Source: Planctomycetota bacterium
Lineage (GTDB): Bacteria; Planctomycetota; MHYJ01; WSZJ01; JACPWG01
DNA: 13,203 nucleotides
NCBI GenBank assembly: GCA_016220045.1
Contig: JACRIP010000272.1
Location: 1 to 13,203, forward strand
Direction: 5' to 3'
The notes beneath the pieces are model-generated. The model was not told the origin of the DNA. It did no database searches and saw only the letters and a list, made by a program, of their open reading frames with translations. How positions within the stretch are numbered: the stretch's first letter is position 1; every line of letters begins with the position of its first letter. The position numbers and the translations under genes are program-made. Shown here piece by piece: positions 1 to 6,659 of the stretch.

Positions 1-63
1 ACAGGGGTCCGCCCCTACGCCAAATCGCGGCTTCTGGTAGGGGCGGACCCCTGTGTCCGCCCC
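1..63. repeat. Palindromic intergenic element with perfect 18-bp arms
   Basis: Bases 1-18 (acaggggtccgcccctac) and 37-54 are perfect inverted copies around an 18-base spacer. A second perfect inverted pair overlaps it: 40-47 (ggggcgga) against 56-63. The GTAGGGGCG core recurs at the other end of the window (12837-12893). GC-rich intergenic palindromes of this look are common in environmental bacterial genomes, and the copy may be cut by the window edge. There is no T-run, so I do not call it a terminator. Confidence 0.75.
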
Positions 64-343
64 GGGGTGGCCCGGCCGGAGGCGCTGCGACCGCCTCAAC
101 AGATGCAAACGAGGAAAAGGCCTGCTGGACTGGCCGTGCCACATGAGCAGGGCGCTTGGCCAGCCGGCACACCGGACGTCCGATTATAGGAACCGGGCGC
201 GCCGCTGTCAAGGCGACCAAAAGCGGTCCGGCGAGAGATGTTTTCGGCATTTCGCGTCCGCGGATTGAATCCGCACCTGAAACCGGCGCGAGGCCGCGCG
301 ATGCGACGATCGCGCAGCCTCACGGGCGGTCGGCCGGAGCCGG
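64..343. other. Non-coding stretch downstream of the Cys/His gene
   Basis: I see no supported gene here. Open frames exist on both strands, but their products are Arg/Pro-rich, lack recognisable domains and have no convincing ribosome binding site. The only structure noted is a near-perfect 15-base palindrome at 260-274 (gcggatt-g-aatccgc), which could be a protein-binding site or chance. Confidence 0.5.
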
Positions 344-381
344 AAAAAAGGAGCGGCGCCGGCCGATCGGGCCGGCGCCGC
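344..381 (-). terminator. Intrinsic terminator of the Cys/His-repeat gene
   Basis: Read on the minus strand, 381-370 and 364-353 form a perfect 12-bp, almost pure GC stem with a 5-base loop (365-369). Three bases later comes a run of six T (349-344). It starts 11 bases after the TAG at 392-394. This is the classical layout of a rho-independent terminator and supports the gene being real and transcribed leftward. Confidence 0.9.
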
Positions 382-391
382 CGGAGCATGG

Positions 392-3300
392 CTACTGGAT
401 AAACCCGGTGCCGATGGCGGTGACGTCGCCGGTCGCGGCGAACGGGCTGCCCGAGCAGTTGACCACGCAACCGCAGGGGACGGTCAACTCGCAGCGATGG
501 GTGTGGCCGCAACGATTGTCGCAGTGGCCGGGGTGCCGGTGATCGCACACGTGACGGCACGGGGCGCAGGTATGCGGATGGCCGCAGGTGGCGCCGCAAT
601 GGCCGCTGTGCGTGTGCGTGCACTTGTGGGCGCAGGTCGGGTCCGGCGGTCCGCAGTGGTGAGCGTGACCGCAGTTGCTGTCGCAGTGCCCCTTGTGTTT
701 GTGGTCGCACGCGTGGGAGCAGCCCGGCACGCAGAGCTGGCATTCGTGGTCATGCCCGCAGCTCTTGTCGCAGTGCCCCTGATGCGTATGGTCGCAGCGA
801 TGTTCGCAGACCCCGCAGCGGTGCTGGTGACCGCAGTGCGAGCCGCAGTGGCCCGGATGGGAGTGGGCGCACGCGTGGTCGCAGCGCGGGGGCGCTTCCT
901 TGCAGCACTTGTGGCCATGACCGCAGCGGCTGTCGCAGTGGTCCGCGTGCTTGTGGTCGCACTTATGGCCGCAATGGTCCCGGTGCGACAGGTTGCAACG
1001 GTGGCACTTGCCCTCGTCGCGGTCGCACACATGCTGACCGTGATCGCTGTCGCGGTGTTCCTCGAGGCGGCAGCAGCGGTGATGGTGACCGCAGTGCGAG
1101 CCGCAATGGCCCCGGTGCCGATGGGTGCACCGGTGGCCGCAATGGTTGGCGTGGGTGGCGCTGCAGCGGTTGCAGCGGGCGGCGACGGTCGAGCACTTGT
1201 GGCCCTGGTGCCCCGGATCGCGGCAGCCGTCGCCGTCGTTGTCGTCGTCGTCGTCGCCACCGTCACGGTCCGCCGGGTCGGCGACCGCCTCGGCATCGTC
1301 GCTCACGCCGTCGTGGTTTTTCTTTTCGTCGTCCGGCGAGTCGGTGTCCGGATTCGGGCCGGCGCCATGGCCGCCGGCGCCCGCACCCGGATTGTCCGAG
1401 TCGTCATGGTCCTCGTTGTTGCCGTGCCCGCGGTTGTTGTGCAGCGAACAGCAGCGGTGCAGATGTCCGCAGTCGTTGCTGCAGTGGCCCGCGTGATTGT
1501 GCGTGCACTGGTGCTCGCACGCGTCGGCGTGCTTCTTGGAGCAGAGACCGCAGCGGTTCTGGTTGAGCGAGCAGCACTTGTGGAAGTGGCCGCAATGCGA
1601 ACCGCAGTGACCGGCGTGGGTGTGGTCGCAACGGTGTTCGCACCAGCCCTGGTGCTTGCCCTGGCACTTCCCGCAGTTGCCCTCGCGGCGTTCGCAGCAC
1701 GCGTGGTGGTGGCCGCACTGCGAGCCGCAGTGGCCCACGTGGGAGTGCCCGCACAGATGGGAGCAGGCGCCCGCATGATGGCTGCCGCACGCGCGGCAGT
1801 CGTCTTCGCCACGCCGGCAGCAGGTGTGCTGGTGGCCGCAGTGAGAACCGCAGTGCCCGCTGTGCGTGTGCGTGCACGCGTGCTGGCAACTATCCGTGTG
1901 CGTGCCATCACACCGCTTGCACTTGCCCTGGTTCCAGGTGCAGCACACATGCGAGTGGCCGCAGTTCGAGCCGCAGTGGCCGGAGTGGCTGTGATTGCAC
2001 TTGTGCACGCAGGGAGAGGGATGGCTTTGCGTGCACTTGGAGCACTTCTGGTCGCGCCAGGTCCGCTCCTGCTCTTCGTTGCAGGGGGTGCCCTTGAACA
2101 CGTAGAACTCGGCGCCCTTGGTGCCGACCAGGACGTCGTTCAGGCCGTCGTTGTCCACGTCGAAGACCGCGACGGAAAGGGCGTCATGCCGCAGTTCGAT
2201 CGGCGTGCACGGCCCCTGAATGAAGAGCGGATCCTTGGCGCGGCCGTCGCACTGATCTCGCCAACCACAGGCATGGTCGTGACCACACCCGGCGGTGCAA
2301 TGGCCGAAGTGCTGGTGATCGCAGCGGTGGCCACAGGTCCGCGGGGACTTGGTGCAGCAGCGATGGTGGTGGCCGCAATTCGAACCGCAATGCCCCTCGT
2401 GCTTGTGGTCGCAGACGTGGCCGCAGTGGCCGTCGTGGTCCTTGCTGCACCGGTGGCAGCGCCCGCCGTCGCGCTCGCAGTCATGGTCCTGCTTGCAGCA
2501 CTTGTGGTTGTGCCCGCAGTGCGAGCCGCAGTGTCCGTCGTGCTTGTGGTCGCAGATATGACTGCAGTGTGCCTTGTGGGTCTTGTGGCACTTGTGGCAA
2601 AGTTCTTCGTCACGGTCGCAGTCGTGAACCTTGTGGTGACCCCAGCCGCGATGCATATCATGGCCGACGCCGGTCTGGTTCAGGTGCGTGTCTTCGCTCT
2701 CCTCATGGGGCGCGTTCGGGTCGCTGTGGTCGCCGTCGTCGGAGTCATCATCGCCGTCGCGAGACAGGTCGGTCCCGTCATCGACGCCGTCACCGCCCTT
2801 CTTCTCGTCGTCCGGCGAATCTACGTCCGGATTCGGATCGGCGCCGTGGCCGCCGCCGCCGACTCCCGGATTGTCCGAGTCGTCGTGGTCCACGTTGTTG
2901 CCGTGTCCGCAATTCCGCCGGCGCGGGCGGTCGTCGCCGTCGCAATGGTGGTCCTGCGATTTCCGGCAGAGGCCGCACCAATCGCGCCCGTCCCCGGGGC
3001 AATGGTCCTTCTTGGGCTTCTTGCACTTGCCGCAGTTGTCCGAGTTTCCGCCGCGACCGCAGCAGCGGTGGGCGTGCCCGCACTCCGAGTTGCAGTGACC
3101 GTCGTGCGTATGACCGCAGCTCACATGCCAGCAGTTGTTGACGTGATCGCGCCGGCAGCGATAGCAATGCCCGCCCTCATCGCCGTCCTCATCGCAATCC
3201 GGCGGGCCCGCGGACGGCTGCCGGTCATCGCAATGTCCCTGCGTCCGGGTCGAGCAAGGCTGGTTCAGCCAGATCTCCAGCACCGCCATCGGCCGCCCGC

Positions 3301-5092
3301 GCCGGTAGCAGCGGCACGACTCGTGGGAACAGAGCCCGTGTTTGCCCGCGACGCAGGAATTGCAGCAGGAGGCGGGGCAGCCGCCTTCGCCGCTCTGACA
3401 GCACGTGTGCTCATGGCCGCACTCGACGCCGCAGTGACCGGAATGCTGGTGATCGCAGGCATGTACGCACCCGTACTTGTGGTACTGGCCGCAACTCGTG
3501 CACGCCGACCCGCCGCCATCGTGACCGCAGCAGGTGTGCTGATGACCACAGTTCGAGCCGCAGTGGCCGCTGTGGCTGTGCTCGCACTTGTGGGTGCACG
3601 GCTTGACGTGGGTCGCGCTGCACTTCGCGCACTTGCCCGTATCGGTCTCCACCCCGCAGCAGGTATGCTGGTGACCGCAATTCGAGCCGCAATGGCCGCC
3701 GTGCCGGTGGTCGCAACGGTGAGCGCACGACTGGGCGTGGGCGCGACCGCACTTCCGGCAGTCGCCCTGCAACCACTGACCGGAACAATGGTCCTTGCGG
3801 GGCTTGCCGCACTTCGAACAGTTGGAGGCGGTCCCGCCGTCCCCGCTGCAATGATCGGCGGGGGGCCGCTGACAGAGGGAGCAGGAAGGACTGTCGTCGC
3901 CGCCGCCGTTGCCGCCACCGCCACCGCTGGCGTAGCGCTCGCCGCCGTCCGCGCTCGTGACCAGCACGATGTCCGGCCGGTTGTCGCCGTTCATGTTCGC
4001 GCTGACCATCGCCCGCACATCGCCGCGCGCCTGGTAGCGGCTATGGGCAAACCGGGTGAACCGGCTGCCCGTGTTCTTCATGACATTGAAATTGCCTCGG
4101 CTGGAACCGACCGCGGCGTCAAGCTTGCCGTCCAGGTTGAAGTCATCGAGCGCGACCGCGCGCAGCACCCAGCCCAGATCGATGTTCGTGGGCGAGTTGT
4201 AGCCCATGGAAAGGTTGCCCGACCCGTTATTCAGCCAGACCGCCATGCGGCCGTCCGGGCGCACGGTCACGACATCGCTGTCGATATCGCCGTCGATCGG
4301 ACCGGCGGCCACGCCGGTCACCGTCAGGTTGGCGTTCAGCGGCCCCTGTGCATGCGGCGCGATCGTGGGCATGTCGATCGACGCGATCGAGGTCACCCAG
4401 ACCTCAAGCTGTCCCCCGCTGGTCGAGGTCCCGACGATGATGTCCGGGATGCCGTCGCCGGTCACATCTTCCACGGTCAGCGCCGTCAGCGGGCCATTGA
4501 CCGGTACCGGCGGACCCGGACGGACGAAATCGCAGTCGCCGCGATTCACCCAGATCTCAATGTTGCCGTCGCAGGTGCCGACCACCGCGTCGGTGTCGCC
4601 GTCCAGGTCCAGGTCGGCCAGCTTGATCGCGCAGATGCCGCTCGACGCCTGGAAGGTCGCGCCGCGCCGCACGCAGTTCGGCGCCTCGATGATCAGGTCG
4701 GGCATCCACAGCTCAATGTAGCCGGTGCTGGTGCCGACCACGAAGCCGCCCGCATTCGGGTTGTTGATCGAGTAGATGCGCACCGAATCGAGCACGCGCG
4801 ACCGCGAAATCAGGCGGCCGCTGTGGCGGAAGATGAAGAACTCGCCGTTGCCGAACTTGATGCCCCCGTTCGGGAACTGGGTCGAACAGAGTCCGTTCCA
4901 GGCATACTCCAAGCCGGCGAGGGCCACGTACTTGGCCTCAAGCTGGAGTACCTCCTCGGACATGGTGTAGTGGGCCGTCGTAACGGTGGACAGCGTGGCC
5001 ACGCTCAAGGCCGAGAGCGTGAGCAACGCGACCAACGCCACGATGAGGGCGGTCCCCTGCTCTGATTTGCGCTTCATACACGGCCCTTCCAT
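392..5092 (-). CDS. Giant pilin-like, FG-GAP propeller, Cys/His-repeat protein (putative metal-binding surface protein)
   Basis: The product has 1566 residues. Residues 14-37 form a hydrophobic helix after a short basic leader ending Gln-Gly, followed by a PilX-style segment (AKYVALAGLEYA, 53-64), as in type IV minor pilins; position +5 is Val, not Glu. FG-GAP/VCBS-like repeats follow with D-x-D-x-D-G cores near 160, 209, 265, 316 and 366, and one more at 978. Cys/His-rich blocks occupy about 404-600, 643-948 and 1017-1534, with Asp-rich linkers at about 729-800 and 1220-1292. The core module occurs 19 times, each with 6 His and 5 or 6 Cys. I infer export, membrane or pilus association and dense binding of a soft metal such as Zn or Cu; the metal is not determined. 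The start is uncertain: ATG 5092 and ATG 5077 both have a Shine-Dalgarno. It has its own terminator and stands apart from the suf genes. I know of no named family with this architecture. Confidence 0.88.
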   Translation of the reverse strand: MEGPCMKRKSEQGTALIVALVALLTLSALSVATLSTVTTAHYTMSEEVLQLEAKYVALAGLEYAWNGLCSTQFPNGGIKFGNGEFFIFRHSGRLISRSRVLDSVRIYSINNPNAGGFVVGTSTGYIELWMPDLIIEAPNCVRRGATFQASSGICAIKLADLDLDGDTDAVVGTCDGNIEIWVNRGDCDFVRPGPPVPVNGPLTALTVEDVTGDGIPDIIVGTSTSGGQLEVWVTSIASIDMPTIAPHAQGPLNANLTVTGVAAGPIDGDIDSDVVTVRPDGRMAVWLNNGSGNLSMGYNSPTNIDLGWVLRAVALDDFNLDGKLDAAVGSSRGNFNVMKNTGSRFTRFAHSRYQARGDVRAMVSANMNGDNRPDIVLVTSADGGERYASGGGGGNGGGDDSPSCSLCQRPPADHCSGDGGTASNCSKCGKPRKDHCSGQWLQGDCRKCGRAHAQSCAHRCDHRHGGHCGSNCGHQHTCCGVETDTGKCAKCSATHVKPCTHKCEHSHSGHCGSNCGHQHTCCGHDGGGSACTSCGQYHKYGCVHACDHQHSGHCGVECGHEHTCCQSGEGGCPASCCNSCVAGKHGLCSHESCRCYRRGRPMAVLEIWLNQPCSTRTQGHCDDRQPSAGPPDCDEDGDEGGHCYRCRRDHVNNCWHVSCGHTHDGHCNSECGHAHRCCGRGGNSDNCGKCKKPKKDHCPGDGRDWCGLCRKSQDHHCDGDDRPRRRNCGHGNNVDHDDSDNPGVGGGGHGADPNPDVDSPDDEKKGGDGVDDGTDLSRDGDDDSDDGDHSDPNAPHEESEDTHLNQTGVGHDMHRGWGHHKVHDCDRDEELCHKCHKTHKAHCSHICDHKHDGHCGSHCGHNHKCCKQDHDCERDGGRCHRCSKDHDGHCGHVCDHKHEGHCGSNCGHHHRCCTKSPRTCGHRCDHQHFGHCTAGCGHDHACGWRDQCDGRAKDPLFIQGPCTPIELRHDALSVAVFDVDNDGLNDVLVGTKGAEFYVFKGTPCNEEQERTWRDQKCSKCTQSHPSPCVHKCNHSHSGHCGSNCGHSHVCCTWNQGKCKRCDGTHTDSCQHACTHTHSGHCGSHCGHQHTCCRRGEDDCRACGSHHAGACSHLCGHSHVGHCGSQCGHHHACCERREGNCGKCQGKHQGWCEHRCDHTHAGHCGSHCGHFHKCCSLNQNRCGLCSKKHADACEHQCTHNHAGHCSNDCGHLHRCCSLHNNRGHGNNEDHDDSDNPGAGAGGHGAGPNPDTDSPDDEKKNHDGVSDDAEAVADPADRDGGDDDDDNDGDGCRDPGHQGHKCSTVAARCNRCSATHANHCGHRCTHRHRGHCGSHCGHHHRCCRLEEHRDSDHGQHVCDRDEGKCHRCNLSHRDHCGHKCDHKHADHCDSRCGHGHKCCKEAPPRCDHACAHSHPGHCGSHCGHQHRCGVCEHRCDHTHQGHCDKSCGHDHECQLCVPGCSHACDHKHKGHCDSNCGHAHHCGPPDPTCAHKCTHTHSGHCGATCGHPHTCAPCRHVCDHRHPGHCDNRCGHTHRCELTVPCGCVVNCSGSPFAATGDVTAIGTGFIQ
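491..2044 (-). repeat. Cys/His repeat block 3 (12 module copies)
   Basis: Residues 1017-1534. Module B is C-x-H-x-C, x-H-x-H, x-G-H-C, x3, C-G-H-x-H, x-C or C-C: 24 residues with 12 Cys/His. Seven of its copies are preceded by module A (C-x2-C-x3-H-x3-C, the last Cys being the first of B). The first five units, at about 1445-2044, repeat at exactly 41 residues (123 bp). After the second acidic linker come two more A+B copies, then five tandem B-only copies near the C-terminus. The proportion of potential ligands suggests metal clusters or many single sites rather than a conventional fold. Confidence 0.9.
1326..1430 (-). repeat. Duplicated Asp-rich linker, copy 2
   Basis: This 105-bp segment aligns without gaps to 2805-2909, with 14 mismatches counted by eye (about 87% identity). 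It encodes a motif of the form DHDDSDNPG, then PNPD, then DSPDDEKK, followed by poly-Asp. The run of Asp, Asn and Gly resembles calcium-binding thrombospondin type 3 repeats. It separates five 41-residue units from the rest of block 3, so it may act as a flexible or Ca-stiffened spacer. Confidence 0.8.
2249..3166 (-). repeat. Cys/His repeat block 2 (4 module copies)
   Basis: Residues 643-948. Three A+B copies and one B-only copy (the last, near residue 930) are interrupted by two lone variant A modules and by the first Asp-rich linker. One CHKCH in this block is the only CxxCH string in the protein. The block ends just before a remnant of propeller sequence that leads to the FG-GAP core at residue 978. 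Confidence 0.88.
2805..2909 (-). repeat. Duplicated Asp-rich linker, copy 1
   Basis: Gapless partner of 1326-1430 (91 of 105 bases identical by eye). The encoded linker continues into an Asp/Ser/His-rich tail up to about residue 800. The copy and its surroundings imply that a linker-containing segment was duplicated within the gene and then diverged. Confidence 0.8.
3293..3883 (-). repeat. Cys/His repeat block 1 (3 module copies)
   Basis: Residues 404-600, following a Gly-rich hinge at 389-399. Two variant A modules lacking the central His come first, then three A+B copies, then a degenerate Cys-rich patch containing CPASCCNSC. Downstream the chain returns to a propeller-like strand (LEIWLN, 605-610), so the block looks inserted within a blade. 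Confidence 0.85.
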
Positions 5093-5105
5093 AAGTCATC
5101 TCCTC
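5084..5105 (-). promoter_or_regulatory. Two competing ribosome binding sites for the Cys/His gene
   Basis: GAGGAG (5105-5100) lies 7 bases before ATG 5092, and GGAAGGG (5090-5084) lies 6 bases before the in-frame ATG 5077. Both spacings are good. The downstream start gives a leader of typical prepilin form (MKRKSEQG). The upstream start adds five residues and has the stronger Shine-Dalgarno. Confidence 0.7.
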
Positions 5106-5225
5106 GCTCGGCTGTCACGCGGGCGCAAGGCCAAAGGCCTCGGTTGCCTTACCGTCGCACGCGCCGCGGACGTCCTTGCCATCTAGGGCGTGCCCAGGTC
5201 TTGGGTATCGCCTCGATACCCACCC
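5106..5225 (-). promoter_or_regulatory. Structured leader upstream of the Cys/His gene
   Basis: Several stems fit in this short stretch: 5202-5209 with 5215-5222 (8 bp, loop 5); 5157-5162 with 5188-5193 (6 bp); and two mutually exclusive stems, 5128-5132 with 5136-5140 and 5134-5138 with 5146-5150, just upstream of the Shine-Dalgarno. The sequence could be a cis-acting RNA, but short stems are easy to find in DNA this GC-rich. It matches no riboswitch class that I can recognise. Confidence 0.3.
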
Positions 5226-6153
5226 CCAATGTACTCGGTCTCTTCTCGTTACCCCGGCGCGCCTCTCCGGAGCTCGCCGGGTCGTCGCTCATCGGACACA
5301 ACAGGTTCAAAAGTCCCGGGTTATGCGCAGGTCGCGCGTCTCGTTCGGGGCCTTCCACGAGCACGTGGACGCAAAGCGTACGCCAGACTCATAATCATGA
5401 CTTGACGACGGTGCTACGGGGCCCGCTTCCGGGGGGGCCACCGACCACGGGTCCAGAACCCGCCGCATGTCCCATTGCAAAAGGAGAGCCGTCTTCGTCG
5501 CCTTCGCGGGGACGTTCCGTCACGCCCGCGGGCGACTCGCGCCTGATTCAGCAGCCTCACCCTAATCCGGGCGGGCATCATGGGTAATGGCGAGTCGCGG
5601 GCGCGCTGCCGGCGCGCGGTGCCGGACTCGGCGACTCACCCGGCGTTGCTTTGCGAGCGGCGCGACCGCCACCCGGCATCAGCGCGTTACTCGGAGCACG
5701 GGGCACTGGGTCATGAAGCGATACTACGGTCCGCCGAGCGATGGTGCTCACCAGCACCCGACGCCCACGCCGGGCACTGCATAACTGCTGAGTGTGGAAA
5801 AGGTTCGATCAGCTCCCGCCCGCGGGGAGTGGGCCTGGCGGGAAGGACGGTGTGCGAACCGCTTGCCAGCGTGTGGATTCCGGGCGGGGCGCAGGTGGAA
5901 GGAGTCGCGGACGGGGCGGCGCGCGCGGACGATCCGCCGCCGCACGCTGCGGAGGGGGGAATGAGTGCCCAGATCGGCCTCGATAACGCCGACCGATCCG
6001 GGCCCCGGACAGGTGCTTTGAGGGAATCGCCAATGGGTGTGGCTACGTGGCGACGCCGGCTGAAGAGGGTGTCGCAGAAGGTCGACTCTGGCGGGGACGC
6101 CTCGTTCTGGGGATCGGCCCGGCCCCGCGGGACTCCGGTGCCGGCGACCTCGC
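5226..6153. other. Long intergenic stretch without a supported gene
   Basis: Open frames up to about 214 codons exist on both strands but overlap one another. They encode Arg/Pro/Ala-rich products with no motif and have no convincing Shine-Dalgarno. This is what high GC alone produces. Local GC-rich inverted repeats occur, for example around 5611-5627. The promoter of the Cys/His gene should lie at the left end of this stretch, but I could not single out a reliable -35/-10 pair. It might also hold a decayed gene or an unrecognised RNA. Confidence 0.5.
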
Positions 6154-6251
6154 GGCGCAGGCGAGGACGCCTGCGCCACAGAGGTTCCGAGCGCTTCGGG
6201 AATCGTCCGCGAGGTCTACCGTAGGTGTGGTGCAGGCGTCCCCGCCTGCAC
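6154..6251. repeat. Inverted pair of a palindromic repeat
   Basis: 6154-6177 is a perfect 10-bp hairpin (ggcgcaggcg, loop agga). 6230-6251 is a perfect 9-bp hairpin (gtgcaggcg, loop tccc). Each is part of the same roughly 26-base unit, in opposite orientation (6155-6180 and 6226-6251), about 45 bases apart. This is the layout of REP/BIME-like intergenic elements. The pair lies about 50 bases after the ferredoxin stop and could stabilise the 3' end of its mRNA. No T-run follows. Confidence 0.8.
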
Positions 6252-6299
6252 TCGCAGGGTCACCGCCGGCGGGAATTGCGACCGCCACCTCGGGCGGGG

Positions 6300-6539
6300 C
6301 TACTCCGTGTCGCCGTCCTGGCCGATGGCTTCGACCGGGCACTCCTCGAGCGCCTGGCGGCACAGGGCCTCTTCCTCCGGCGACTCGGCCTGCTTGAACA
6401 CGTACGAGTAACCCTTCTCTTCGTTGCGCGCGAAGTTGGCCGGAGCCGTCGTGCGGCACAGGTCGCAGTCGATGCACTGGGTGTCGCAGTAGAACTTGCC
6501 GGCCGCATTGTCGGGATACTTCTCGGCCTTGTTCGCCAT
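6300..6539 (-). CDS. Small [4Fe-4S] ferredoxin
   Basis: The product has 79 residues with a ferredoxin cluster motif C22-x2-C25-x2-C28 and a distal C67-Pro, enough for one [4Fe-4S] cluster; two further cysteines (C18, C60) are present. It is acidic, as expected for a soluble electron carrier in the cytoplasm. The start at 6539 is chosen because AGGAG at 6553-6549 gives a 9-base spacing, whereas ATG 6548 would abut it. It is the last gene of the suf locus, 120 bp after sufT, so it may be co-transcribed or have its own promoter. It could supply electrons for cluster assembly or be a client of it; the sequence does not decide. Confidence 0.9.
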   Translation of the reverse strand: MANKAEKYPDNAAGKFYCDTQCIDCDLCRTTAPANFARNEEKGYSYVFKQAESPEEEALCRQALEECPVEAIGQDGDTE

Positions 6540-6548
6540 GGCGGGCAT

Positions 6549-6553
6549 CTCCT
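6549..6553 (-). promoter_or_regulatory. Ribosome binding site deciding the ferredoxin start
   Basis: AGGAG directly touches the upstream ATG (6548) but is 9 bases from ATG 6539. Only the second is a workable spacing, which removes three residues from the longest reading frame. Confidence 0.75.
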
Positions 6554-6603
6554 AATGTGTCGCACCGTTCCCCGGCGCCGGGTGATCTGCCGGGGAGGGT
6601 GGG

Positions 6604-6632
6604 ATAGAACCCCAAGTTGGCGATAAAATCAA
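6604..6632 (-). promoter_or_regulatory. Weak candidate promoter for the ferredoxin
   Basis: On the minus strand TTGATT (6632-6627) and TTCTAT (6609-6604) are separated by 17 bases. The -35 matches four of six consensus positions and the -10 only three. The site lies in an AT-rich island (6622-6640) that stands out in this GC-rich sequence and sits in the 120-bp sufT-ferredoxin spacer. Sigma factor usage of this organism is unknown. Confidence 0.25.
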
Positions 6633-6659
6633 GAAATTCAGGCCTGCGCCCCCCCCGAT

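Noticed and set aside
491..3883. Multiheme cytochrome c (Cys/His-rich exported protein)
   Set aside because: Only one CxxCH string occurs (CHKCH, in block 2). The repeated spacing is C-x3-C-G-H-x-H, which is not a heme-attachment motif.
497..5065. A 1522-codon plus-strand open frame opposite the Cys/His gene
   Set aside because: It is codon-aligned with the real gene: TGC (Cys) reads GCA (Ala) and CAC (His) reads GTG (Val) on the other strand, giving a meaningless Ala/Val-rich product. It has no domain, and the minus-strand frame has the pilin leader, FG-GAP motifs, Shine-Dalgarno and terminator.
5101..5230. A cyclic-di-GMP (GEMM) riboswitch in the leader
   Set aside because: Fragments such as GGTTGCC and GCAAGGCC are suggestive, but the conserved GGCAAACC and ACGCAAAGCC segments and the tetraloop stem are missing on both strands.
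5149..5364. A 71-codon minus-strand frame just upstream of the Cys/His gene
   Set aside because: No recognisable motif and an Arg-rich end; it covers the structured leader and is more likely untranslated.
5748..6224. Overlapping open frames in the intergenic stretch (143 codons minus, 214 codons plus)
   Set aside because: They overlap each other, have Arg/Pro-rich composition, no motif and no ribosome binding site; long open frames are expected by chance at this GC content.
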